A stretch of DNA of 40,655 nucleotides from an uncultured Sutterella sp. Its GTDB lineage: Bacteria; Pseudomonadota; Gammaproteobacteria; Burkholderiales; Burkholderiaceae_F. Numbering within the stretch: position 1 is the first letter of the stretch; every line of letters starts with the position of its first letter. The translations under genes and the position numbers were made by a program. The stretch spans positions 1 to 40,655 of the forward strand of contig CAMAHM010000003.1 in NCBI GenBank assembly GCA_945834535.1, read 5' to 3'. A model generated the notes under the pieces. It was not told where the DNA came from and ran no database searches. It worked only from the letters and a program-made list of their open reading frames with translations. Below are positions 23,587-32,815 of this stretch, one piece after another.

Positions 23587-25917
23587 ATGACCGAACTTTC
23601 TCCGATCGTCGAAGAACGTATTTTTTCCCGTATTGCCCAGCAGATCGGCGCCAGCAGCCGACAGGTTGCCGCCGCCGTGGGGCTGCTTGACGAGGGCGCT
23701 ACCGTTCCCTTCATCGCCCGCTACCGCAAGGAAGTGACGGGAGGACTTGACGACACGCAGTTGCGAGCGCTCGAAGAGGCACTTTTGTACCAACGCGATC
23801 TCGAGGCGCGTCGCGCCGCCATTCTTGAAGCGCTCGAAGTCTCGGGCAAGCTCACCGAAGAGCTGCGCGGCAGTATTGAAGAGGCGCAGACCAAGCAGCG
23901 CCTGGAAGATCTGTACCTGCCCTATAAGCCCAAGCGCCGCAGCCGTGCGCAGATTGCCCGCGAAGCGGGGCTCGAACCTTTGGCGCGTGCGCTTTTCGAA
24001 GATCCCACGCTCGATCCGCAGACTGAGGCGCTTAAGTTCGTCTTCCCCGACAAGGGCGTGGCCGATGCCAAGGCCGCATTGGACGGAGCCCGCGACATCC
24101 TCGCGGAAACCATGGCCGAATCGGCCGATATGCTCGAGATGCTGCGCCGTTTTCTTTGGAACAACGCCTACCTTGTCTCGGAGGTCGTCGAGGAGAAAAA
24201 GGACACGCCGGAGGCGGCCAAGTATCGTGATTACTTTGACTACAGCGAGGCCTTTGACGGCATTCCCTCACATCGGGCTCTGGCTGTGTTCCGCGGGCGT
24301 CAGGAAGGTATTCTGACCCTCAAAATGCTTCTGAGCGAAGAGCAGGAACAGCTTGCCGTGCATCCGTGCCAGCAGAAAATCGCCGATTTCTGGAAGGTTG
24401 CCGACCGCGGTCGCGCGGCCGATGCGTGGCTTGCAGGCGTGGTGCGCTGGACCTGGCGCGTCAAGTGCATGACCACGCTTGAAACCGAACTCTTTACCCG
24501 TGTGCGCGAAGAAGCGCAGCTCGAGGCGATCGGCGTGTTCGGCACCAACCTCAAGGACCTCCTCTTGGCGGCCCCGGCCGGGCACAAGGCGGTGATCGGT
24601 CTTGACCCGGGCATTCGCACGGGCGTCAAGGTTGCCGTCATTTCCGAAACGGGTGCCGTGCTCGAAACGACCGTCATCTTCCCGCACGAACCGCGTCGGG
24701 ACTGGGAGGGATCCATTGCCCGACTCCGCGAGCTTTCCCTGCGGCACAAGGCCTCGCTGATTTCGATCGGCAACGGCACGGCAAGCCGTGAAACGGACAA
24801 GCTCGCGGGCGATCTGATCGCCCGTTATCCCGAGCTCGGCCTCACGAAGGTGGTCGTGAGCGAAGCGGGGGCTTCTGTGTATTCGGCTTCGGCTCAGGCC
24901 GCGGCTGAACTACCCGATCTTGATGTGAGCTACCGCGGGGCGGTGTCGATTGCCCGACGCCTGCAGGATCCTCTTGCCGAACTCGTCAAAATTGATCCCA
25001 AGGCGATCGGCGTTGGGCAGTATCAGCACGACGTCAATCAGGTGGAACTCGCGCGCAAGCTTGACGCGGTGGTCGAAGATTGCGTCAACGCGGTCGGTGT
25101 AGACGTCAACACTGCCTCGGCCGCTTTGCTGCAGCGCGTGGCGGGGCTGTCGGCGACGCAGGCCAAGGCGATCGTTGCCTGGCGTGAGGCCAACGGTGCC
25201 TTTGCCGATCGCAGTGTTCTGCTGTCGGTGCCGCGCCTCGGGCCCAAGACGTTTGAACAGGCCGCAGGCTTTCTGCGCATTCCGGGCGGCACCAATCCCT
25301 TGGACGCTTCGGCCGTGCATCCCGAGTCCTATCCCGTGGTCGAGCGGATTGTGGCGCGCACAGGCCTCACGGTCGACAAGCTCATCGGCAACAAGACGGC
25401 GCTCGCCTCGCTCAACGCCCGCGACTACACCGACGACAAGGTGGGGCTGCCGACGGTGCTCGACATTCTGCGGGAATTGGAAAAGCCCGGACGCGATCCG
25501 CGTCCCGAATTCAAGACGGCCAAATTTGAAGAGACCGTGCGTGAGATCAAGGACCTGCAGCCGGGCATGACGCTCGAGGGCGTCGTCAGCAACGTGGCTG
25601 CCTTCGGTGCTTTTGTCGACATCGGCGTGCATCAGGACGGCCTGGTGCATGTGTCCGAGCTCGCCGATCGCTTTGTGAAGGATCCCCGCGACGTCGTCAA
25701 GGTCGGTCAAATCGTGCGGGTGCGCGTGCTTGACGTGGATGCTGCACGCAAGCGCATCAGCCTGTCGATGAAGTCAAAGTCCGAAAAGGGAGCGGGCGAA
25801 GCTGGAAAAAACACCGCACCGCGCCGTGCAGAACGCGCCCAGAAGACGCAGACGAAGACCATGCAGGGCAATGGCGCTATGGCTGCAGCCTTTGCCGCGC
25901 TCAAACTGCGTCAGTGA
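23587..25917 (+). CDS. tex: Tex family RNA-binding transcription accessory protein
   Basis: A cytoplasmic nucleic-acid-binding protein of 776 residues related to eukaryotic Spt6. Domains in order: N-terminal helical Tex region (IARYRKEVTGGLDDTQL, LYLPYKPKRRSRAQIA), a YqgF-like RNase H fold (VIGLDPGIRTGVKVAVI), paired helix-hairpin-helix motifs (VNTASAALLQRVAGLS to RLGPKTFEQAAGFL), and a C-terminal S1 RNA-binding domain (about residues 655-725, GMTLEGVVSNVAAFGAFVDI). A basic tail ends it. The start is the ATG at 23587; a TTG two codons earlier is possible. Length and order match Tex. Confidence 0.96.
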   Translation: MTELSPIVEERIFSRIAQQIGASSRQVAAAVGLLDEGATVPFIARYRKEVTGGLDDTQLRALEEALLYQRDLEARRAAILEALEVSGKLTEELRGSIEEAQTKQRLEDLYLPYKPKRRSRAQIAREAGLEPLARALFEDPTLDPQTEALKFVFPDKGVADAKAALDGARDILAETMAESADMLEMLRRFLWNNAYLVSEVVEEKKDTPEAAKYRDYFDYSEAFDGIPSHRALAVFRGRQEGILTLKMLLSEEQEQLAVHPCQQKIADFWKVADRGRAADAWLAGVVRWTWRVKCMTTLETELFTRVREEAQLEAIGVFGTNLKDLLLAAPAGHKAVIGLDPGIRTGVKVAVISETGAVLETTVIFPHEPRRDWEGSIARLRELSLRHKASLISIGNGTASRETDKLAGDLIARYPELGLTKVVVSEAGASVYSASAQAAAELPDLDVSYRGAVSIARRLQDPLAELVKIDPKAIGVGQYQHDVNQVELARKLDAVVEDCVNAVGVDVNTASAALLQRVAGLSATQAKAIVAWREANGAFADRSVLLSVPRLGPKTFEQAAGFLRIPGGTNPLDASAVHPESYPVVERIVARTGLTVDKLIGNKTALASLNARDYTDDKVGLPTVLDILRELEKPGRDPRPEFKTAKFEETVREIKDLQPGMTLEGVVSNVAAFGAFVDIGVHQDGLVHVSELADRFVKDPRDVVKVGQIVRVRVLDVDAARKRISLSMKSKSEKGAGEAGKNTAPRRAERAQKTQTKTMQGNGAMAAAFAALKLRQ

Positions 25918-25991
25918 CGTATGCGCAAGCGTGCGGGTTTGCACTAAACTAGGCAGAATGTCGTAGTTAAAACCTATCGGAGGATGATCTC

Positions 25992-27263
25992 ATGACTGAT
26001 CCCAAACTCCTTGCGCCGGTGCATGCCGACGTGACCGAAAAGGCTGCAAAGCTTTTTGCCCATTCGACGGTGGCTCAGGCACTGGCGGCTATCGAGCTTG
26101 ACGAGAAACGCACGCTGGACGATCAGGTGGCCATCACGCTGATTCCCGCACCTCCCTTTCATGAAAAGGAACGCGGCCTGAACCTGATGGAACGCTTCCG
26201 CGCGCTCGGCCTCCAAGAGGTCTCCATGGATCCTGAAGGCAACGTGATCGCCATTCGCCGCGGTACGGGCAACGGTCCCGTGCTGGTGTTGGCTGCACAT
26301 CAGGATACGGTTTTCCCCGCCGAGACCAAGCTTGAGCTGCGCCGCGAAAACGGCATCCTGCACTGCCCGGGCATCAGCGACGATGCGCGCGGTCTGGCTG
26401 TCATTTTGCAGGTGCTGCGCACGCTTCAGGAATTGAACATTCAGACGGTGGGCGACCTTTATTTCGTCTGCACCGTGGGCGAAGAGGGTAACGGCGATCT
26501 GCGCGGCTCCAAGTATCTGTTCCACAAGTCGGGGCTGCCGATTGACGGCTTTATTTCCGTGGACGGCGTCAACGTGTCCCGGCTCCTGTCGGCCGCAACC
26601 GGCTCCAAGCGCTACCGTGTGCACTTCGACGGCCCGGGCGGCCACTCCTGGAAAGCCTTCGGCACGCCTTCGGCCATTCACGCCATGGGACGCGCCATCG
26701 CCAAGATTGCCGACGTGCAGCCCTGCAAGGATCCGCGCACGACCTTTACCTGCGGTACGGTGGCGGGCGGCACGACCGTCAATTCGATCGCCGAACACTG
26801 CGAGATGGAACTCGACATGCGCAGCGCCGGCGCCAGGGAGCTTGATGAGATCGAAGCGCAGATCCTGCCCCTCATTGAAGCGGCCTGTCGTGAGGAAAAC
26901 GCCCGCTGGGGTGCCGAAGGCGACAAGGCGGTGCGTCTGCGTCTGGAGCCGATCGGTCATCGTCCGGGCGGTCAGCAGAGCGACGACGTGAGTGTGCTGC
27001 AGGCGGCGCGCGCGAGCATGTCCGTGCTCGGCATTGAACTCAAGGATTACAGCATCGCTTCGACCGACCACAACATCGCCATCAACTGCGGCGTGCCGGC
27101 TACAACCCTGGGTGGCGGCGGCCGTGAAGGCAACAACCACAACGTGCGTGAATGGTACGACCCCAAGGACGGCTACCTCGGCCCGCAGCTGGCGTTCATG
27201 ACGAGCCTGCTGCTGCTCGGCTTTGAGGGCGTCACCGAGCCGCTTCTGGAAAAGCGCGGCTAA
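25992..27263 (+). CDS. M20-family metallopeptidase (peptidase T-like)
   Basis: A zinc-dependent aminopeptidase or amidohydrolase of 423 residues, cytoplasmic (no signal peptide). Metal-binding residues are visible in order: His in LAAHQDTVFP, bridging Asp in CPGISDDARG, catalytic Glu pair in CTVGEEGNGDLRG, and the late His in GREGNNHNVREWYDP. The lid or dimerisation domain lies around residues 205-310 (VHFDGPGGHSWKAFG). It resembles PepT/tripeptidase-like members, but the exact substrate is not clear. GGAGG eight bases before the ATG is a strong ribosome-binding site. It ends just before the bidirectional terminator at 27309-27349. Confidence 0.88.
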   Translation: MTDPKLLAPVHADVTEKAAKLFAHSTVAQALAAIELDEKRTLDDQVAITLIPAPPFHEKERGLNLMERFRALGLQEVSMDPEGNVIAIRRGTGNGPVLVLAAHQDTVFPAETKLELRRENGILHCPGISDDARGLAVILQVLRTLQELNIQTVGDLYFVCTVGEEGNGDLRGSKYLFHKSGLPIDGFISVDGVNVSRLLSAATGSKRYRVHFDGPGGHSWKAFGTPSAIHAMGRAIAKIADVQPCKDPRTTFTCGTVAGGTTVNSIAEHCEMELDMRSAGARELDEIEAQILPLIEAACREENARWGAEGDKAVRLRLEPIGHRPGGQQSDDVSVLQAARASMSVLGIELKDYSIASTDHNIAINCGVPATTLGGGGREGNNHNVREWYDPKDGYLGPQLAFMTSLLLLGFEGVTEPLLEKRG

Positions 27264-27308
27264 GGCCGCTCGGGCTGCTTTGAGAAATCTTCCCGAAGCA
27301 GTTTGCCG

Positions 27309-27349
27309 AAAAAATCCGCCGAACTCCTGACGGGGTCGGCGGATTTTTT
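27309..27349. terminator. Bidirectional intrinsic terminator
   Basis: A perfect 14-bp inverted repeat (27309-27322 with 27336-27349) around a 13-base loop, with six A at one end and six T at the other. It therefore works on both strands. It separates the convergent M20 peptidase and uracil permease genes. Confidence 0.9.
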
Positions 27350-27375
27350 AGGAGCTGAATCAGGATCGACGGGCG

Positions 27376-28656
27376 CTATTTGCGCTCGCCCATGCTCATG
27401 ACGGCGTTGAGCAAAATGGCCCCGAACGTGGCCGTGCCGATGCCGCCCAGCGTGAAGCCGCCCAGACTCAGCGTGAAGTCGCCCGCGCCCAGGATCAGGG
27501 TGACGGCGGCGACAATGAGGTTGCGGTTTTGGCCGAAATCGACCTGATTGACGACCCAGATGCGGGCGCCCGCCACGGCAATGAGGCCGAAGACGACGAT
27601 GGAGGTGCCGCCGAGAATGGCCTGCGGAATCGTCTGGATCACCGCCCCAAATTTGGGCGAGAAGCCAAGCACGATGGCAAAGAGGGCGGCAATCACAAAA
27701 AGCAGCGTGGAGTAAACGCGGTTGGCGGCCATCACGCCGATGTTTTCGCCGTACGTCGTCACACCTGTGCCGCCGACACTGCCCGCAAGCATGGTGGCCA
27801 AACCGTCGCCGAGGAAGGCGCGTCCCATGTAGGGATCAAGATTGCGCCCCGTCATGGCGGTGACGGCCTTGACGTGGCCGAGGTTTTCAGCCACCAAAAT
27901 GATGACCACGGGAGCGATGAGCACGATGGCGCTCGAGTCGAACACGGGCGACTGGAAGTGCGGAAGTCCCAGCCAGGCGGCCTGCAGTACCGGCTCAAAG
28001 TCGATGGGCTTGCCCAGCCCCATGATGTTGGCCAGAACGAAATAGATCACGTAGGCGCAAAGCAATCCTACGAGGATGAGAAGCTTTTGCAGTAACCCGC
28101 GCGTGTAGACCGCCACCCCGCCCACGCACAGGACCGTGATGACTGCCATCCAGGCGTTGAAGTTGTCGCCGCCCACCGAATGCACGGCCGTCGGCGCCAG
28201 ATTAAGACCGATCACGGCCACAACGGCCCCCGTCACGACGGGCGGCATGAGTTTTTCCACCCATTTGACGCCCGTGAACATCACGATGATGCCGATAACT
28301 GCATAAATGAGGCCGCAGACGATGATGCCGCCCAGGGCCGTCGGGATGCTGGCATTGGCGCCCGAGCCTGCCGCATAGCCCGTGGCGGCGATGACGACGC
28401 CGATAAAGGCAAAGGAGCTTCCGAGATAGCTCGGCACACGACCGCCGACCACCACGAAAAAGAGCAGGGTGCCGATGCCGCTCATCAAAACCGCCACGTT
28501 GGGGTCAAAGCCCATGAGCAGCGGCGCCAGAATGGTCGAACCGAACATGGCCACAACGTGCTGCAGGCCGAGTGCCACCATCTGACCGCCGGGCAGACGT
28601 TCGTCCGGTCCGATGATGCCGTCGGTCTTGAGCTTCCATGTGGGGAAGTAGGTCAT
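27376..28656 (-). CDS. uraA: NCS2-family uracil permease (RutG/UraA-like)
   Basis: A nucleobase transporter of 426 residues with about 12 to 14 hydrophobic segments. NCS2 hallmarks are VVAMFGSTILAPLLMGFDP, GGRVPSYLGSSFAFIGVV, LMPPVVTGAVVAVIGLNLAP, VAENLGHVKAVTAMTG and the substrate-binding block GTGVTTYGENIGVMAANRVY. Sequence style is closest to the pyrimidine transporter RutG, but no rut catabolic genes are nearby, so plain uracil uptake is the safer reading. The ATG at 28656 is preceded by GGGAG nine bases upstream. It is divergent from prfC, with a 221-base shared upstream region. Confidence 0.92.
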   Translation of the reverse strand: MTYFPTWKLKTDGIIGPDERLPGGQMVALGLQHVVAMFGSTILAPLLMGFDPNVAVLMSGIGTLLFFVVVGGRVPSYLGSSFAFIGVVIAATGYAAGSGANASIPTALGGIIVCGLIYAVIGIIVMFTGVKWVEKLMPPVVTGAVVAVIGLNLAPTAVHSVGGDNFNAWMAVITVLCVGGVAVYTRGLLQKLLILVGLLCAYVIYFVLANIMGLGKPIDFEPVLQAAWLGLPHFQSPVFDSSAIVLIAPVVIILVAENLGHVKAVTAMTGRNLDPYMGRAFLGDGLATMLAGSVGGTGVTTYGENIGVMAANRVYSTLLFVIAALFAIVLGFSPKFGAVIQTIPQAILGGTSIVVFGLIAVAGARIWVVNQVDFGQNRNLIVAAVTLILGAGDFTLSLGGFTLGGIGTATFGAILLNAVMSMGERK

Positions 28657-28877
28657 CGAAAAGCTCCCAAAATTGTTATTTTCGTGTTGCTCAGGGCAAC
28701 ACATCCGTCGGCAATTCTAGCGAGAAAGCCTCTGTCGGAAAAAAGGTGTTTTCGCGGGGGGCGCGTTTGGCAAGTCCCTCAAAAATCGGCGAAAATACGC
28801 CCCCTTAACCGTGTGCGCGTGCTGTTGCGTGCCGCGGTTTGTTGATTTTTTCCGCACAGCATTTACGCATCCCCTTC

Positions 28878-30476
28878 ATGTCCAAGCAAGCCATTGAGCG
28901 CGAAGTCAAGCGCCGCCGTACTTTTGCCATCATTTCCCACCCTGACGCGGGTAAAACGACCTTGACCGAAAAGCTGCTGCTGTTCGGCGGTGCCATTCAG
29001 ATGGCCGGCGCCGTCAAGGGGCGCAAGGCAAGCCGTCATGCCACCAGCGACTGGATGGAAGTCGAAAAGCAGCGCGGTATTTCCGTGACGAGCTCGGTGA
29101 TGCAGTTCGAGTACAAGGACCACATCATCAACCTGCTCGACACCCCCGGGCACGAGGACTTCTCGGAAGATACCTACCGTGTGCTCACGGCCGTCGACGC
29201 GGCCGTGATGGTGATTGACGCCGCCAAGGGCGTGGAAGCTCAGACGATCAAACTTTTGAACGTCTGCCGCATGCGCAATACGCCCATCATCACGTTCATC
29301 AACAAGCTCGACCGTGAAGTGCGCGATCCGTTGGATCTGCTCGGCGAAATTGAAAGCGTGCTCAAGCTCCAGTGTGTGCCCATCACCTGGCCGATCGGCA
29401 TGGGCAAGACCTTCCGCGGTGTGTTTTCGCTGCTCAAGAACCGTCTCGTGCGCTTTGCGCCGGGAACGGAAAAGCTCGTTCAGGATGCCGAAATGATCGA
29501 GGGGCTCGACAATCCCCGTCTTGACGAACTCTTCCCGATGGAAATCGGCCCCGTGCGTGAGGCGATCGAGCTTGTGGAAGGGGCGACCGAGCCCTTTGAC
29601 CTTGCCCGATTCCTTGCCGGCGAACAGAGTCCCGTCTTCTTTGGTTCGGGTGTGAACAACTTCGGCGTCGAAGACGTGCTCGAAGCGCTTGTCGAATGGG
29701 CTCCCGAACCTCAGCCGCGTGACGCGGGCAGCCGCAGCGTCGGTCCCCTTGAAGAGCCTTTTACGGGGTTCGTGTTCAAGATTCAGGCCAACATGGATCC
29801 GCGCCACCGCGACCGCATTGCGTTCTTCCGTGTCTGCTCGGGCTGCTACGAACCCGGCATGAAGGTGCAGCACATCCGTGAAGGCCGTGAAATGAAGATC
29901 GCCAATGCCCTGACCTTCATGGCCAATGAGCGTGTGCACATGCAGCAGGCCTATGCGGGCGACATCATTGGCATCTACAACCACGGTCAGCTTCATATCG
30001 GCGACACGCTTACCGAAGGCGAAAAGCTGGGCTTTACCGGGATTCCCTACTTTGCCCCCGAACTTTTCCGTGCCGCCCGTGCCAGAGATCCGCTCAAGAG
30101 CAAGCAGCTTCATCAGGGCCTTAAGGAGCTCGGTGAAGAAGGCGCTATTCAGGTGTTTGAGGGCGAATTCGGCAACCTGATGCTCGGCGCCGTCGGTCAG
30201 CTGCAGTTTGAAATCGTGGCCCAGCGTCTGGCAACCGAATACAAGGTCGACGCCATTTATGAGGCCACCGACGTTTCGACCGCCCGCTGGCTTGTCTTTC
30301 CCGACGAAAAGACCAAGAAGGATTTCTGCGACGAGCAGTCCAACCGTCTTGCCCGTGACAGTGAAGGCAACCTCTGCTACATGGCCACGTCCGTCTACAA
30401 CCTCATGACGACGCAGAAGCATTGGCCGAACGTGGAATTTCGGACGACCCGCGAACAGGGTCAGAAGTTTGAGTGA
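28878..30476 (+). CDS. prfC: Peptide chain release factor 3
   Basis: GTPase RF3 (532 aa), which recycles RF1 and RF2 from the ribosome after termination. GTP-binding motifs are all present: G1 [16 protein letters not shown]2 region [13 protein letters not shown]3 [14 protein letters not shown] and G4 NKLDRE. The RF3-specific C-terminal part is intact ([30 protein letters not shown]). The start at 28878 gives the usual [20 protein letters not shown] opening; a start at 28839 would add unrelated residues. It is the first of three closely spaced plus-strand genes; the acetyltransferase follows after 12 bases. Confidence 0.97.
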   Translation: MSKQAIEREVKRRRTFAIISHPDAGKTTLTEKLLLFGGAIQMAGAVKGRKASRHATSDWMEVEKQRGISVTSSVMQFEYKDHIINLLDTPGHEDFSEDTYRVLTAVDAAVMVIDAAKGVEAQTIKLLNVCRMRNTPIITFINKLDREVRDPLDLLGEIESVLKLQCVPITWPIGMGKTFRGVFSLLKNRLVRFAPGTEKLVQDAEMIEGLDNPRLDELFPMEIGPVREAIELVEGATEPFDLARFLAGEQSPVFFGSGVNNFGVEDVLEALVEWAPEPQPRDAGSRSVGPLEEPFTGFVFKIQANMDPRHRDRIAFFRVCSGCYEPGMKVQHIREGREMKIANALTFMANERVHMQQAYAGDIIGIYNHGQLHIGDTLTEGEKLGFTGIPYFAPELFRAARARDPLKSKQLHQGLKELGEEGAIQVFEGEFGNLMLGAVGQLQFEIVAQRLATEYKVDAIYEATDVSTARWLVFPDEKTKKDFCDEQSNRLARDSEGNLCYMATSVYNLMTTQKHWPNVEFRTTREQGQKFE

Positions 30477-30488
30477 TCGGAGAAAAGC

Positions 30489-30992
30489 GTGACATTGACG
30501 ATTCGCCGGGCAACCCGTGAGGATGCCGCATTGGTGACGGCCATCGAGGCTGCCTGTTTTCCGCCCGCCGAAGCGGCCGGCATTGATCGCATGACGCCGC
30601 GTCTTGCACGCTTTGCCGATCACTTCTGGATTGCCGAAGAAGACGGTCTGCCTGTGGGCATGATCAACGGCATGGTGATCGATCAGAAGGTCATCGACGA
30701 CGTGATGTATGCCGACGCATCGCTGCATCGGCCGGACGGGCGTTGGCAGAGCGTCTTCGGGATCGGCGTCATTCCCGCCTACCGCGGCAGGGGCTACGCG
30801 GCGGCACTCATGAAGCGACTCATCGCGCAGGCCCGCGAAGAGGGCCGCAGCGGGGTAGTCCTGACCTGCAAGGACCACATGATCGCCTTTTACGAGCAGT
30901 TCGGCTACCGCTCGATGGGGGTGTCCGCATCCGAGCACGGCGGCGCCAAATGGAACGACATGATTCTCGAGTTTGAGGGAGTCGGGCAATGA
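30489..30992 (+). CDS. GNAT family N-acetyltransferase
   Basis: A 167-residue acetyl-CoA-dependent acetyltransferase. The acetyl-CoA-binding motif A is clear: GIGVIPAYRGRGYAAALMKR, and the late FYEQFGYRSMG matches the fold's final strand region. The substrate is not evident; its form resembles N-acetyltransferases that act on small amines or proteins. The start is a GTG at 30489 with GGAG seven bases upstream. It overlaps the following phosphatase gene by four bases (ATGA), so the two are likely translated together. Confidence 0.9.
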   Translation: MTLTIRRATREDAALVTAIEAACFPPAEAAGIDRMTPRLARFADHFWIAEEDGLPVGMINGMVIDQKVIDDVMYADASLHRPDGRWQSVFGIGVIPAYRGRGYAAALMKRLIAQAREEGRSGVVLTCKDHMIAFYEQFGYRSMGVSASEHGGAKWNDMILEFEGVGQ

Positions 30993-31732
30993 CGCTCAAG
31001 GCGGTTCTTTTCGATCTGGACGGCACGCTGGTCGACTCGGTTCCGCAGCTCACAAGCGGCGTTAATGCGCTCATGTGCGAGATGGGGCTCGCTGCCTTTA
31101 CGCGCGACGAAGTGGCGGCCATGGTCGGTAAGGGCGTTCCCGTGCTGATCGAGCGTATTGCGCTTGCGCGCGGCCTGACGCGTGAGCCGGAAGCGCTCGC
31201 CCGGATGCAGTCGAACTACACGCGCGCCATGAAGGCGACGGACGTGCGTCTGGCGGCCTTTTTTCCGGGCGTGATCGAGGCGCTCGGCGCATTGCGCGAA
31301 GCGGGCATCAAAACGGTGCTCGTCACAAACAAGATGCGCCTCATGACCGAAGATTTTCTTGACAAAACCGGGACGGCGCACCTTTTTGATGCCGTGGTGG
31401 CGGCAGGTGACACGCCGCGCGCCAAGCCTGCGCCTGACATGGTCGAGCTTGCCTGCCGCAAGGCGGGCGCCTTGCCTGAAGAAGCGGTCATGATCGGCGA
31501 CTCGGCCAACGATGCGCTGGCGGCTGCCGCTGCGGGCGTGCGCATCATTCTCGTGCGCACGGGCTACAACGAAGGCGTGCCCATCGATCAATGGGCACAC
31601 CAAAACGGTTTTGGCGAGGTGCTCGACGATACGGCTCAGGCCTGTCGGGCGCTGCTTGCCGAGAACGCCCGAATCAGTCTTCGGGGCGGTCGGTGCGTTT
31701 GCGGAAATGCAGCGCCGAGCCAAAGCGATTGA
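30989..31732 (+). CDS. gph: HAD-family phosphatase, phosphoglycolate phosphatase-like
   Basis: A cytoplasmic phosphatase of 247 residues from the haloacid dehalogenase superfamily. The four motifs are intact: FDLDGTLVDS with nucleophile and acid Asp, VLVTNK, the Lys in RAKPAPD, and GDSANDALAA. A helical cap occupies about residues 16-85. Closest in style to Gph, which dephosphorylates 2-phosphoglycolate, but such enzymes overlap in substrate range. Its last 59 bases overlap the convergent hydE gene, so its tail (about the last 19 residues, RGGRCVCGNAAPSQSD) is encoded opposite hydE and looks atypical. Confidence 0.85.
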   Translation: MTLKAVLFDLDGTLVDSVPQLTSGVNALMCEMGLAAFTRDEVAAMVGKGVPVLIERIALARGLTREPEALARMQSNYTRAMKATDVRLAAFFPGVIEALGALREAGIKTVLVTNKMRLMTEDFLDKTGTAHLFDAVVAAGDTPRAKPAPDMVELACRKAGALPEEAVMIGDSANDALAAAAAGVRIILVRTGYNEGVPIDQWAHQNGFGEVLDDTAQACRALLAENARISLRGGRCVCGNAAPSQSD

Positions 31733-32801
31733 AGCCGATCGTGCGGCCCGTGGTGCGTAAAAGCTCACCTTCGAGCGCGACGTTGCTGTCCGGCGTTGCT
31801 TCCGTTCCCTGCTTGTTGTCGTAGAGCTGATAGCTGGCGCGAGTGCGCTGCGGCGTCACGTTGGGCATCATCACGTTGCAGCCCGACAGGATGGCGAGCG
31901 AGCGGCCCCCGGAGTGCAGCGTTTCCAGTGCCGTTGCCGCGGCCATGTTGACCGTCGGCAGCGCCAGACGTGTGGCAGCGAGCATGTTGCGCGTGAGCGT
32001 AAGCAGCGGCCCCTTGTCCATCATGCCTTCTTCGACCATGCTGCCGCCGTGGCTGACGAGGTAGGGCCCCATGCCGAGCATGTCCACGTCGAGCGATTCA
32101 AACATACGGATGTCGCGCACCAGATCTTCGATCGTCTGCCCGGGAATGCCGATCATGACGCCTGTGCCGACCTGATAGCCCGCAGTGCGCAGGTCCGACA
32201 GGGCCTGCAGTCGGGCAGGCCAGGTTTTGCTCTTGCCCGTGCTTTCGTGCAGATGATCAAAGAGCGCACGGTTGCTCGTCTCGATGCGCAACAGGTAGCG
32301 CAAAGCGTTCGGGTTGCCCGCCGCCCGCGCCCAACGCCGATAGGTCTCCAGAGTCTGCTCGCCGAACGAGAGCGTCATGCCGCAACCTTCGGCAATCCCC
32401 ATCTGCACGCTCAGGCGATGCGCAGCGGCAAGGACGTCTTCGATGAAGTCGACGAACTTGGGATCATCACGCTCGCCGCTTTGCAGCGCCACCGACCCGT
32501 AGCCGGCTTCAAGCGCGTAGCGCACGGCCTCGAGGATCTCCTCCTTGGTGAGCGTGTAGCGGAAGGCCGCACGATTGCCCTTGCGTATGCCGCAGTAGCG
32601 GCAGTCGTAGGTGCAGACGTTGCTCACCTCGATGAGACCGCGGAAATAGATGTTGTTGCCGTGCACCTTTGTGCAGCGATCGTAGGCTTCGCGCCAAAGT
32701 TTCTCGCAGTCGCTCGGATCGGTCAGGCGCAACAGGCGGGCAAGGTCGTCGTCGCTGAATTTTTCCTGAGTGAGCAGCTCGGTAAGAGGAATCTCAGACA
32801 T
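31674..32801 (-). CDS. hydE: [FeFe]-hydrogenase H-cluster radical SAM maturase HydE
   Basis: A radical SAM enzyme of 375 residues that helps build the di-iron subcluster of [FeFe]-hydrogenase, acting with HydF and HydG. The SAM-cluster motif is Cys63-x3-Cys67-x2-Cys70 in CTYDCRYCGIRKGN. Other HydE-like blocks are YGSVALQSGERDD, ETSNRALFDHLH, GTGVMIGIPGQTIEDLV and GPYLVSHGGSM. It starts 14 bases after the hydF stop and is the last gene of the hydrogenase locus. Its 3' end overlaps gph by 59 bases on the opposite strand. Confidence 0.95.
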   Translation of the reverse strand: MSEIPLTELLTQEKFSDDDLARLLRLTDPSDCEKLWREAYDRCTKVHGNNIYFRGLIEVSNVCTYDCRYCGIRKGNRAAFRYTLTKEEILEAVRYALEAGYGSVALQSGERDDPKFVDFIEDVLAAAHRLSVQMGIAEGCGMTLSFGEQTLETYRRWARAAGNPNALRYLLRIETSNRALFDHLHESTGKSKTWPARLQALSDLRTAGYQVGTGVMIGIPGQTIEDLVRDIRMFESLDVDMLGMGPYLVSHGGSMVEEGMMDKGPLLTLTRNMLAATRLALPTVNMAAATALETLHSGGRSLAILSGCNVMMPNVTPQRTRASYQLYDNKQGTEATPDSNVALEGELLRTTGRTIGFNRFGSALHFRKRTDRPED

Positions 32802-32815
32802 GCTTCAAACCGTCC

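Noticed and set aside
28863..30989. A 708-codon minus-strand open frame opposite prfC and the acetyltransferase gene
   Set aside because: It mirrors two well-supported genes and has no recognisable domain or ribosome-binding site.
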